Of a stretch of 25,897 bases of DNA, positions 14,252 through 21,826 are shown piece by piece. Within the stretch, counting starts at the first letter, position 1. Each line of letters begins with the position of its first letter. A model generated the notes under the pieces. That model was not told the DNA's origin. It made no database searches and saw only the letters and a program-made list of their open reading frames with translations. This DNA comes from Arenibacter sp965652575. Its GTDB lineage: Bacteria > Bacteroidota > Bacteroidia > Flavobacteriales > Flavobacteriaceae. The DNA lies in NCBI GenBank assembly GCA_965652575.1, contig CBFGWQ010000033.1, forward strand, positions 1 through 25,897. The letters are read 5' to 3'. A program made the position numbers and the translations under genes.

Positions 14252-15595
14252 ATGAAGAAATTTTTCGAGACATTATCAAATATTTGGAAGATAGAGGAAC
14301 TAAAGGGTAGAATAATCGTTACCCTTGGTTTGCTTTTGGTGTACCGTTTTGGTGCACAGGTAGTTCTTCCGGGTATTGATTCTACACAGTTGGGCGCTTT
14401 GGCATCCAGTACTGATAGTGGTATTTTGGGAATTTTGAATGCTTTTACCGGAGGGGCATTGTCCAATGCCTCGGTTTTTGCCTTGGGAATTATGCCCTAT
14501 ATTTCCGCTTCCATTGTGGTACAGTTAATGGGTATAGCCATTCCTTACCTTCAAAAGTTGCAAAAGGAAGGTGAAAGCGGAAGAAAGACGATCAATCAAA
14601 TTACCAGATGGCTCACCATAGGTATATGTATTGTTCAAGCTCCTGCGTATTTGTACAGTTTGGGGGCTTTGGGTGTTCCCGATAGTGCCTTCGTCTTTGG
14701 AAAAGGACTCGATTTTATTGCCCCATCGGTAATTATTTTGGTGGCAGGAACCATTTTTGCCATGTGGTTGGGAGAAAAGATTACCGATAAAGGCATCGGA
14801 AATGGTATATCCCTTTTGATCATGGTCGGTATTATTGCCACAATGCCACAGAATTTTGCACAGGAATTTATTTCCAGAACAGCCAATAACAACGGTGGAC
14901 TAATGTTCATGCTTATAGAGGTTATCATCTGGTTCGTGGTAATATTGTTATGTGTACTTTTGGTAATGGCTACCCGTCAGATCCCTGTTCAATATGCTAG
15001 AAGGACCGCTTCCGGAGGATATGAAAAGAATATCATGGGATCCAGGCAGTATATTCCCTTAAAGTTGAATGCTTCCGGGGTAATGCCCATTATATTTGCC
15101 CAGGCCATTATGTTCGCACCAGGATTGTTGGGCAAGACTTTTAACAATACGGCCGTAGGCCAGTGGATGGAAGTCCAGTTCCAGGATATATTTGGATTGG
15201 CCTACAACCTTTTGTTCGGGTTCCTGATTATTGTATTTACCTATTTTTATACGGCGATTACGGTACCTACCAATAAAATGGCCGATGATCTAAAAAGAAG
15301 TGGCGGTTTTATTCCGGGAATTAGGCCAGGAAAGGAAACCGGGGATTATTTGGATAAGATAATGTCATTGATTACTTTGCCCGGATCTGTTTTCCTGGCC
15401 CTGTTGGCCGTATTGCCCGCGGTGATCGTGAAGCTTATGGATGTACAGGCAGGTTGGGCACTGTTCTACGGAGGAACATCGTTGTTGATTATGGTAGGGG
15501 TGGCAATAGATACCGTGCAGCAGGTGAATTCTTATTTGTTGAACAGACATTATGACGGTTTAATGAAATCAGGAAAAAATAGAAAGGTAGCATAG
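14252..15595 (+). CDS. secY: Protein translocase channel subunit SecY
   Basis: SecY forms the inner-membrane channel through which SecA and the ribosome export or insert proteins. The 447 residues contain the expected ten hydrophobic segments; recognisable landmarks are GALSNASVFALGIMPYISASIVVQL, the cytoplasmic LGEKITDKGIGNGISLLIM and ARRTASGGYEKNIMGSRQYIPLKLNASGVMPIIFAQAI. GGFIPGIRPGKET marks the later cytoplasmic loop that contacts SecA. It is the last spc gene here. No adk or map follows; infA starts 3 bp downstream. Confidence 0.97.
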   Translation: MKKFFETLSNIWKIEELKGRIIVTLGLLLVYRFGAQVVLPGIDSTQLGALASSTDSGILGILNAFTGGALSNASVFALGIMPYISASIVVQLMGIAIPYLQKLQKEGESGRKTINQITRWLTIGICIVQAPAYLYSLGALGVPDSAFVFGKGLDFIAPSVIILVAGTIFAMWLGEKITDKGIGNGISLLIMVGIIATMPQNFAQEFISRTANNNGGLMFMLIEVIIWFVVILLCVLLVMATRQIPVQYARRTASGGYEKNIMGSRQYIPLKLNASGVMPIIFAQAIMFAPGLLGKTFNNTAVGQWMEVQFQDIFGLAYNLLFGFLIIVFTYFYTAITVPTNKMADDLKRSGGFIPGIRPGKETGDYLDKIMSLITLPGSVFLALLAVLPAVIVKLMDVQAGWALFYGGTSLLIMVGVAIDTVQQVNSYLLNRHYDGLMKSGKNRKVA

Positions 15596-15598
15596 ATT

Positions 15599-15814
15599 AT
15601 GGCTAAACAATCAGCAATAGAGCAAGATGGAAGCATAATTGAGGCATTGTCAAATGCCATGTTTCGCGTGGAGTTGGAAAACGGTCATGTGGTAACGGCG
15701 CATATCTCTGGAAAAATGCGTATGCATTATATTAAATTGCTTCCAGGGGATAAGGTTAAGCTCGAAATGAGCCCTTACGATTTAAGTAAAGCAAGAATTA
15801 CATATAGATATTAA
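15599..15814 (+). CDS. infA: Translation initiation factor IF-1
   Basis: The 71-residue S1-type OB-fold protein binds the 30S A site during initiation. MAKQSAIEQDGSIIEALSNAMFRVELENGHVVTAHISGKMRMHYIKLLPGDKVKLEMSPYDLSKARI is conserved throughout, including the GKMR and GDxVxxExSPYDLxxxRI motifs. It lies 3 bp after secY and 9 bp before rpmJ, so it is co-transcribed with the ribosomal genes. Confidence 0.97.
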   Translation: MAKQSAIEQDGSIIEALSNAMFRVELENGHVVTAHISGKMRMHYIKLLPGDKVKLEMSPYDLSKARITYRY

Positions 15815-15823
15815 GCAAATAGG

Positions 15824-15940
15824 ATGAAAGTTAGAGCATCAATAAAGAAGAGAAGTGCCGAGTGCAAGATTGTGCGTAGAAAAGGCAGATTGTACGTAAT
15901 TAATAAAAAGAATCCTAGATTTAAACAAAGACAAGGGTAA
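15824..15940 (+). CDS. rpmJ: 50S ribosomal protein L36 (bL36), zinc-free form
   Basis: This 38-residue protein starts at ATG 15824 (MKVRASIKKRSAECKIVRRK) and ends NPRFKQRQG. The zinc-binding form has three cysteines and one histidine; here the equivalents of positions 11, 14, 27 and 33 are Ser, Cys, Asn and Phe, so only one ligand remains. The protein should therefore be zinc-independent. It lies between infA (9 bp) and rpsM (2 bp), its standard place. Confidence 0.94.
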   Translation: MKVRASIKKRSAECKIVRRKGRLYVINKKNPRFKQRQG

Positions 15941-15942
15941 TT

Positions 15943-16317
15943 ATGGCAAGAATTGCAGGTGTAGACATACCAAAACAGAAAAGAGGGGTAATAGCCCTGA
16001 CCTATATCTTTGGTATAGGAAAAAGTAGGGCAAAGGAGATTTTATCTACCGCCCAAGTAAGTGAGGATACCAAAGTATCTGACTGGAACGATGATGAGAT
16101 CGGTCGTATTCGTGAGGCAGTTTCTTCCTTGACCATTGAAGGGGAATTGCGTTCCGAAAACCAATTGAACATTAAGCGTTTAATGGATATAGGTTGTTAT
16201 AGGGGTATTCGCCATAGATCCGGTCTGCCTTTAAGGGGCCAGCGTACCAAAAACAACTCTAGGACAAGAAAAGGCAAGAGAAAAACAGTTGCCAATAAAA
16301 AGAAGGCGACTAAATAA
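15943..16317 (+). CDS. rpsM: 30S ribosomal protein S13 (uS13)
   Basis: The 124-residue protein of the 30S head contacts the P-site tRNA and bridges to the 50S. MARIAGVDIPKQKRGVIALTYIFGIGKSRAKEIL contains the helix-hairpin-helix region. RRxGxRxxxGLPxRGQRTxxN-like conservation is seen in CYRGIRHRSGLPLRGQRTKNN. The C-terminal lysine-rich tail is a tRNA contact in the family. It opens the alpha group. Confidence 0.97.
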   Translation: MARIAGVDIPKQKRGVIALTYIFGIGKSRAKEILSTAQVSEDTKVSDWNDDEIGRIREAVSSLTIEGELRSENQLNIKRLMDIGCYRGIRHRSGLPLRGQRTKNNSRTRKGKRKTVANKKKATK

Positions 16318-16330
16318 TAATTAGGATATT

Positions 16331-16723
16331 ATGGCAAAGGCAAATGCAAAAGCGGCAAAGAAGCGTAAAGTTATAGTAGAGTCTGTGGGCGAAGCCCATG
16401 TTACTGCTTCTTTTAATAATATTATTATTTCTTTAACCAACAAAAAGGGGGATGTAATTTCTTGGTCTTCAGCAGGTAAGATGGGTTTCAGAGGTTCAAA
16501 AAAGAACACTCCCTATGCAGCTCAGATTGCTTCCGAGGATTGTGCCAAAGTGGCCCATGAAGCTGGTTTAAGAAAAGTTAAGGTATATGTAAAGGGACCG
16601 GGTAACGGTAGGGAATCCGCCATTCGTTCCATACATAACTCAGGTATTGAGGTTACGGAGATCATCGATATTACCCCAATACCGCACAACGGATGTAGAC
16701 CACCAAAAAGAAGAAGAGTATAA
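16331..16723 (+). CDS. rpsK: 30S ribosomal protein S11 (uS11)
   Basis: The 130-residue protein forms the 30S platform with S18 and S21 and binds near the mRNA exit. The N-terminus is lysine/alanine-rich. AHVTASFNNIIISLTNKKGDVISWSSAGKMGFRGSKKNTPYAAQ and VKGPGNGRESAIRSIHNSGIEVTEIIDITPIPHNGCRPPKRRRV are conserved to the end. The platform position is relevant because it lies beside the region that masks the anti-Shine-Dalgarno in Flavobacterium. Confidence 0.97.
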   Translation: MAKANAKAAKKRKVIVESVGEAHVTASFNNIIISLTNKKGDVISWSSAGKMGFRGSKKNTPYAAQIASEDCAKVAHEAGLRKVKVYVKGPGNGRESAIRSIHNSGIEVTEIIDITPIPHNGCRPPKRRRV

Positions 16724-16826
16724 ATTAATAGTAATCAATTGCCCTAAGGGGTGTTTCAGGGAGATGTAGTTACGATTATCGAAGGATAAGCCTTAATTCA
16801 TGATCACGTTTCCAAATTAAAAGAAA
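16724..16826 (+). other. rpsK-rpsD intergenic gap
   Basis: This 103-bp gap is one of the few long spacers within the cluster. It holds a small CCCT-AAGGGG fold (16742-16751) and an AAGG...CCTT pairing (16782-16794), both weak. I see no promoter match and no repeat shared with the other long gaps. In E. coli the S4 protein represses this group, so a cis-acting RNA site immediately before rpsD is possible but not shown. Confidence 0.4.
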
Positions 16827-17432
16827 ATGGCAAGATATACAGGACCAAAGACAAAGATCGCCCGTAAGTTCGGTGAAGCGATTTTCGGAGATGATAAAGC
16901 TTTCGAGAAAAGAAATTATCCTCCGGGACAACACGGTAGTAACAGACGTCGTGGTAAAAAGTCTGAATATGCTATCCAGTTAATGGAAAAGCAGAAAGCA
17001 AAATACACTTACGGTATTTTGGAAAAACAATTCCGGAACATTTTTGCGAAAGCGAATAGAAGCAAAGGGGTAACCGGTGAGGTGTTACTTCAATTGTGTG
17101 AATCCCGTTTGGACAACGTTGTTTACAGAATGGGTATATCCCCTTCCAGAAGCGGAGCAAGACAATTGGTTTCCCATAGACATATTACGGTAAACGGAGA
17201 GGTGGTGAACATTCCATCCTATACCTTGAAAGCCGGTGATGTGGTTGGTGTTAGGGAGAAATCAAAATCCCTTAAGGCAATAGATGACGCTCTTTCTGCA
17301 AATAGCAGTGTATACGAGTGGATCACTTGGAATTCAGAAAAAATGGAAGGTAATTTTGTTGCCGTTCCGGAAAGAATGCAAATTCCAGAGAATATCAAAG
17401 AACAATTAATAGTTGAGTTATACTCTAAATAA
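16827..17432 (+). CDS. rpsD: 30S ribosomal protein S4 (uS4), zinc-free form
   Basis: The 201-residue primary assembly protein binds the 16S 5' domain and helps form the mRNA entry tunnel. The N-terminus ARYTGPKTKIARKFGEAIFG lacks the cysteine knuckle found in zinc-binding S4. The S4 RNA-binding domain is visible as ESRLDNVVYRMGISPSRSGARQLVSHRHITVNGEVVNIPSYTLKAGDVV. The YPPGQHG motif (31-37) is conserved. In E. coli this protein represses its own operon. rpoA follows after 18 bp. Confidence 0.97.
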   Translation: MARYTGPKTKIARKFGEAIFGDDKAFEKRNYPPGQHGSNRRRGKKSEYAIQLMEKQKAKYTYGILEKQFRNIFAKANRSKGVTGEVLLQLCESRLDNVVYRMGISPSRSGARQLVSHRHITVNGEVVNIPSYTLKAGDVVGVREKSKSLKAIDDALSANSSVYEWITWNSEKMEGNFVAVPERMQIPENIKEQLIVELYSK

Positions 17433-17450
17433 AACAACACTGATCCAATT

Positions 17451-18443
17451 ATGGCATTATTAAATTTTCAGAAGCCCGATAAAGTTATAATGATTGATTC
17501 CTCCGATTTCGAAGGCAAATTCGAATTTCGCCCATTGGAACCAGGTTATGGCCTAACTGTAGGGAACGCGTTAAGAAGAGTTTTGCTTTCGTCCTTGGAA
17601 GGTTTTGCTATCACTTCTGTTAGAATTGATAAGGTAGAACATGAGTTCTCTGTAATTTCCGGTGTTGTGGAAGATGTTACCGAAATCATTCTAAATCTTA
17701 AACAAGTTCGTTTCAAAAGACAGATAGACGATGTGGATAGTGAGACAGTATCTATAGCTGTTAGCGGAAAGGAACAAATGACTGCGGGCGATTTCCAAAA
17801 ATTTATTTCTGGATATCAGGTATTGAACCCGGATTTGGTTATTTGTAACATGGATCCCAAGGTGAACATTAATATGGAGATTACCATAGACAAGGGAAGG
17901 GGGTATGTGCCTGCCGAGGAGAATAAAAAATCCAATGCGCCATTAGGTACCATAGCTGTAGATTCTATCTTTACTCCTATTAAAAATGTAAAGTATAGTA
18001 TAGAAAACTTTCGGGTAGAGCAGAAGACCGATTATGAGAAATTGGTTTTTGAAATCGCAACCGATGGTTCCATCCATCCTAAAGAGGCATTGACCGAAGG
18101 TGCAAAGGTGCTGATACACCACTTCATGCTGTTTTCCGATGAACGCATTACCTTAGAGGCGGATGAGATTGCACAGACAGAGACCTATGATGAGGAATCA
18201 TTGCATATGCGTCAGCTATTGAAGACCAAATTGGTAGATATGGATCTTTCTGTAAGGGCATTGAACTGTTTGAAAGCGGCGGAAGTTGATACACTTGGTG
18301 ATCTGGTTTCTTTTAACAAGAACGATTTGATGAAGTTTAGGAACTTTGGTAAAAAATCCTTGACCGAATTGGAAGAATTGGTTATCAACAAAGGTTTGAG
18401 CTTTGGAATGGATTTGTCAAAATATAAATTGGATAAAGATTAA
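17451..18443 (+). CDS. rpoA: DNA-directed RNA polymerase alpha subunit
   Basis: The 330-residue subunit nucleates polymerase assembly and contacts promoters and activators. The N-terminal domain (about 1-235) contains FRPLEPGYGLTVGNALRRVLLSSLEGFAI, the dimerisation and beta-binding region. The C-terminal domain (about 255-318) has LVDMDLSVRALNCLKAAEVDTLGDLVSF and FRNFGKKSLTELEELV, its helix-hairpin-helix DNA-binding fold. A short acidic linker separates them. It sits between rpsD and rplQ as in other bacteria; rplQ starts 56 bp later. Confidence 0.97.
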   Translation: MALLNFQKPDKVIMIDSSDFEGKFEFRPLEPGYGLTVGNALRRVLLSSLEGFAITSVRIDKVEHEFSVISGVVEDVTEIILNLKQVRFKRQIDDVDSETVSIAVSGKEQMTAGDFQKFISGYQVLNPDLVICNMDPKVNINMEITIDKGRGYVPAEENKKSNAPLGTIAVDSIFTPIKNVKYSIENFRVEQKTDYEKLVFEIATDGSIHPKEALTEGAKVLIHHFMLFSDERITLEADEIAQTETYDEESLHMRQLLKTKLVDMDLSVRALNCLKAAEVDTLGDLVSFNKNDLMKFRNFGKKSLTELEELVINKGLSFGMDLSKYKLDKD

Positions 18444-18499
18444 TTGAACTTTCAAGGGGATTGGAATAACAAGACCATGAAAGACTATAGCAAAGAACA

Positions 18500-19057
18500 A
18501 TGAGACACGGTAAGAAAGTTAATCATTTAGGTAGAAAGGCGGCACATAGAAAATCTATGTTGGCAAACATGGCCTGTTCATTAATAGAGCACAAGAGAAT
18601 CAATACCACTGTTGCAAAAGCAAAAGCTTTGAAGCAGTTTGTGGAGCCATTGATTACCAAATCAAAAACTGAGAATAATCAAACAGTTGAAAAGGGTACG
18701 CACAATAGACGTATTGTTTTTAAAAGTCTTCGCGACAAATATGCGGTTACCGAACTTTTTGGCAGTGTTGCCGAAAAGGTAGCCGACAGACCGGGAGGAT
18801 ATACCAGAATTATCAAATTGGGTAACCGTCTTGGGGATAATGCGGATATGGCTATGATAGAGCTTGTAGATTTCAATGAAATATATAATGCAGGGAAGCC
18901 TAAAAAACAAAAGACTACAAGAAGGGGTAGAGGCAAAAAAGCAGAAGATACTGCAGCGGTTGTTGAAGAAGCGCCAAAAGTTGAAAGTGCAAAGGCCGAA
19001 GAACCAAAAGTAGAAGAGCCAAAAGCAGAAAAAAAAGCAGATGATGCCCAAGAGTAA
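18500..19057 (+). CDS. rplQ: 50S ribosomal protein L17 (bL17) with C-terminal tail
   Basis: Residues 1 to about 130 are the L17 core found near the tunnel exit (MRHGKKVNHLGRKAAHRKSML, then RPGGYTRIIKLGNRLGDNADMAMIELVDF). Ordinary bacterial L17 ends about there at roughly 115-130 residues. This one has about 50 more: a basic patch (KPKKQKTTRRGRGKKA) and then a low-complexity run of Ala, Glu, Lys, Pro and Val with repeated EEPKVE/EEPKAE units. The tail is probably disordered; related tails occur in Bacteroidetes L17. It is the last gene of the cluster, followed by a terminator. Confidence 0.96.
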   Translation: MRHGKKVNHLGRKAAHRKSMLANMACSLIEHKRINTTVAKAKALKQFVEPLITKSKTENNQTVEKGTHNRRIVFKSLRDKYAVTELFGSVAEKVADRPGGYTRIIKLGNRLGDNADMAMIELVDFNEIYNAGKPKKQKTTRRGRGKKAEDTAAVVEEAPKVESAKAEEPKVEEPKAEKKADDAQE

Positions 19058-19083
19058 AAATGTTATTAAATATTAATAATTGT

Positions 19084-19116
19084 AAAAGGATAAGCCTAAA
19101 AGCTTATCCTTTTTTT
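19084..19116 (+). terminator. Intrinsic terminator of the ribosomal supercluster
   Basis: AAAAGGATAAGC (19084-19095) pairs perfectly with GCTTATCCTTTT (19102-19113) around a 6-nt loop, and the T tract continues to 19116. The 12-bp stem and T-run lie 26 bp after rplQ, where termination of the long transcript is expected. Confidence 0.85.
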
Positions 19117-19154
19117 ATGTTATTTTGCAAAACGAAAAATTGTAACGCCAAGAA

Positions 19155-20267
19155 ATGAAGTATCAAACAAGAAAAAAAGCAATATTGTTGCTTGCCGATG
19201 GGACCATTTTTCACGGTAAGGCCGTAGGGGACAAGGAAGGAACTGCCTTTGGAGAGGCTTGTTTTAACACCGGAATGACCGGTTATCAGGAGATATTCAC
19301 GGATCCGTCGTATTTTGGACAAATCATGGTAACCACAAATGCCCATATAGGAAATTATGGGGCAAACAATGAAGAAATTGAATCTGATACGGTAAAGATA
19401 TCAGGTTTGGTCTGTAAAAATTTTAGTTACAATTATTCCAGGCCGAATGCCGACTTAAGTTTACAGGAATTTTTGGATAGGAATAATCTGTTGGCCATTT
19501 CGGATGTAGATACCAGGGCCTTGGTGGGTTACATTCGCGACAATGGAGCAATGAATGCTGTAATATCTACGGATGTGGATAATGTGGAAGAGCTAAAAAA
19601 GAAATTGGCAGAAGTACCGAGCATGGAAGGTTTGGAGCTTTCTTCCAAGGTTTCTACCAAAGAACCTTATTATTACGGGGACAAGGAGGCAACATATAAA
19701 GTGTCCGCCCTTGATATAGGAATTAAGAAAAATATTCTTCGAAACTTGGCCAAAAGGGATGCCTATATTAAGGTTTTTCCATACAATGCCACTTTTGAGG
19801 AAATGAGCGCTTGGAATCCTGATGGCTATTTTATTTCCAACGGTCCCGGGGATCCGGATCCATTGCACGAAGCAATAGCGTCTGCCAAAGAGATGATAAA
19901 ATCCAATAAACCGTTGTTCGGTATATGTCTAGGGCACCAAGTGTTGGCCCTGGCCAATGGGGTATCTACCTATAAAATGCACAATGGGCACAGGGGTATA
20001 AACCATCCTGTGATGAATTTGGTTACAGGGAAGGGGGAGATAACTTCCCAGAATCACGGATTTGCCATTAATAGGGAAGAGACCGAGGCAAATCCCGATT
20101 TGGAAATAACCCATCTGCACCTAAATGACAATACGGTAGCTGGAATTAAAATGAAAGGGAAGAACGTATTTTCCGTTCAATACCATCCGGAAGCAAGTCC
20201 GGGGCCACATGATGCGGATTATCTGTTCGATCAATTTTTTGAAATGATCCAAACCACGGCAAACTAA
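19155..20267 (+). CDS. carA: Carbamoyl-phosphate synthase small subunit (glutaminase)
   Basis: CarA hydrolyses glutamine and passes ammonia to CarB for carbamoyl phosphate, a precursor of pyrimidines and arginine. The 370-residue length fits. The N-terminal domain shows LLLADGTIFHGKAVG and FNTGMTGYQEIFTDPSYFGQI. The class I amidotransferase domain has the nucleophile Cys258 in GICLGHQ and the partners His344 and Glu346 in YHPEASPGPHD. carB is not in the window. The gene lies 38 bp after the ribosomal terminator, so it likely has its own promoter; a TATTTTG box at 19121-19127 is suggestive but imperfect. Confidence 0.96.
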   Translation: MKYQTRKKAILLLADGTIFHGKAVGDKEGTAFGEACFNTGMTGYQEIFTDPSYFGQIMVTTNAHIGNYGANNEEIESDTVKISGLVCKNFSYNYSRPNADLSLQEFLDRNNLLAISDVDTRALVGYIRDNGAMNAVISTDVDNVEELKKKLAEVPSMEGLELSSKVSTKEPYYYGDKEATYKVSALDIGIKKNILRNLAKRDAYIKVFPYNATFEEMSAWNPDGYFISNGPGDPDPLHEAIASAKEMIKSNKPLFGICLGHQVLALANGVSTYKMHNGHRGINHPVMNLVTGKGEITSQNHGFAINREETEANPDLEITHLHLNDNTVAGIKMKGKNVFSVQYHPEASPGPHDADYLFDQFFEMIQTTAN

Positions 20268-20344
20268 AACGTTATAGTTTTATTTTATTGTTATCAAAGG
20301 GTCATTCTAGTCAGTAAGAGTGGGGTTAAAAGCGCATCCTTTGC

Positions 20345-20352
20345 TATATTTG
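20345..20352 (+). promoter_or_regulatory. Candidate -7 element for eno
   Basis: TATATTTG matches TAnnTTTG exactly and lies 35 bp before the eno start codon. No convincing TTTG is found 17-23 bp upstream, so the -33 part is weak or absent. Confidence 0.4.
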
Positions 20353-20387
20353 CATAATTATTTAACTAAAAAATAAAAGATAGACAT

Positions 20388-21680
20388 ATGAGTATTATCC
20401 TAAGTGTTCATGCACGACAAATTTTGGATTCAAGAGGTAATCCAACAGTGGAGGTAGATGTAATTACGGAAAATGGAGTTTTGGGAAGGGCAGCAGTTCC
20501 TTCGGGAGCCTCTACGGGTGAACATGAAGCGGTAGAGCTTCGTGATGGAGGAAAAACTTTCATGGGTAAGGGAGTAGGAAAGGCGGTCAACAATGTAAAT
20601 ACCGTTATTGCAGAGGAGATTCTTGGTATGTCCGTTTTCGAACAAAATTTGATAGACCAGACCATGATAGATTTGGATGGTACGCCCAATAAATCAAAAT
20701 TGGGTGCCAATGCCATTTTAGGTGTTTCCCTTGCAGTTGCCAAGGCCGCTGCCAATGAATTGGGATTGTCCCTATTTAGGTATGTGGGCGGTGTTAGTGC
20801 CAATACCTTGCCAGTACCGATGATGAACATAATTAATGGAGGGTCCCATTCCGATGCCCCCATCGCTTTTCAGGAATTTATGGTGATGCCGGTGAAGGCG
20901 AATAATTTTTCCCACGCCATGCAAATGGGTACGGAAATATTCCATAACCTAAAAAAAGTTTTGCACGATAGGGGACTAAGTACCGCTGTTGGGGATGAAG
21001 GAGGATTTGCTCCAAATCTGGCAGGTGGTACCGAGGATGCATTGGATACCATTGCAAAGGCGGTAGAAAAGGCAGGATATAAATTAGGGGATGATGTAAT
21101 GATCGCCTTGGATTGTGCCGCTGCGGAATTTTATGTGGATGGAAAATACGATTATACCAAATTTGAAGGGGATAAGGGCGTAGTAAGAACCTCAGAGGAA
21201 CAGGCCCAATATTTGGCGGACTTAAGTGCCAAATATCCAATTATTTCCATCGAGGACGGAATGGATGAGAACGATTGGAAAGGCTGGAAGGCTTTGACCG
21301 ATAAAATTGGTGGTAAGGTACAATTGGTGGGCGATGATTTATTTGTCACCAACGTAGAGCGTTTGTCAAGAGGGATCAAAGAAGGCATTGCCAACTCCAT
21401 CTTGATCAAGGTCAACCAGATAGGAACCTTAACGGAAACCATTGCAGCTGTTAATATGGCCAAAAATGCAGGATATACTTCCGTTATGTCGCACCGTTCG
21501 GGAGAAACCGAGGATAACACCATTGCCGATCTGGCAGTTGCCCTGAATACCGGTCAAATTAAAACAGGTTCGGCCTCCAGATCCGATAGGATGGCAAAAT
21601 ACAATCAATTGTTAAGGATTGAGGAAGAGTTGGGTAGTACCGCATATTACCCGGGAGTACATGCCTTCAAAATAAAATAA
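20388..21680 (+). CDS. eno: Enolase (phosphopyruvate hydratase)
   Basis: Enolase converts 2-phosphoglycerate to phosphoenolpyruvate in glycolysis. The 430-residue length fits the family. Landmarks are ARQILDSRGNPTVEVDV at the start, the SGASTGEHEAVELRDG loop, Glu204 in GDEGGFAPN and Lys341 in LIKVNQIGTLTE as the acid/base pair. Magnesium-ligand regions are ALDCAAAEFY, SIEDGMDENDW and VGDDLFVTN, and MSHRSGETED is the signature near the C-terminus. It has a candidate promoter upstream and a terminator downstream, so it is probably a single-gene unit. Confidence 0.97.
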   Translation: MSIILSVHARQILDSRGNPTVEVDVITENGVLGRAAVPSGASTGEHEAVELRDGGKTFMGKGVGKAVNNVNTVIAEEILGMSVFEQNLIDQTMIDLDGTPNKSKLGANAILGVSLAVAKAAANELGLSLFRYVGGVSANTLPVPMMNIINGGSHSDAPIAFQEFMVMPVKANNFSHAMQMGTEIFHNLKKVLHDRGLSTAVGDEGGFAPNLAGGTEDALDTIAKAVEKAGYKLGDDVMIALDCAAAEFYVDGKYDYTKFEGDKGVVRTSEEQAQYLADLSAKYPIISIEDGMDENDWKGWKALTDKIGGKVQLVGDDLFVTNVERLSRGIKEGIANSILIKVNQIGTLTETIAAVNMAKNAGYTSVMSHRSGETEDNTIADLAVALNTGQIKTGSASRSDRMAKYNQLLRIEEELGSTAYYPGVHAFKIK

Positions 21681-21700
21681 AATCCAATTAGGTCCCATAT

Positions 21701-21732
21701 AAAGCCATTCTGAACAGAATGGCTTTTTTTTT
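21701..21732 (+). terminator. Intrinsic terminator after eno
   Basis: AAAGCCATTCTG (21701-21712) and CAGAATGGCTTT (21715-21726) form a perfect stem around a tight turn (effective loop GAAC), followed by T residues to 21732. It lies 20 bp after the eno stop codon. Confidence 0.85.
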
Positions 21733-21826
21733 AAATATCAAGAAGGTTTGTTTACATATCAGAAATAAATAATTATATTATCCTACTTTTTAACACTTCA
21801 TTATAAATAACCAAATTCTGGATTAT

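Noticed and set aside
19121..19127. TATTTTG as the carA -7 element
   Set aside because: One base short of the TAnnTTTG spacing, and no -33 element upstream, where the terminator stem lies; mentioned only in the carA entry.
20265..20282. TAAAAC/GTTTTA stem after carA considered as a terminator
   Set aside because: It is a 6-bp, almost purely A-T stem beginning at the stop codon, too weak to call.
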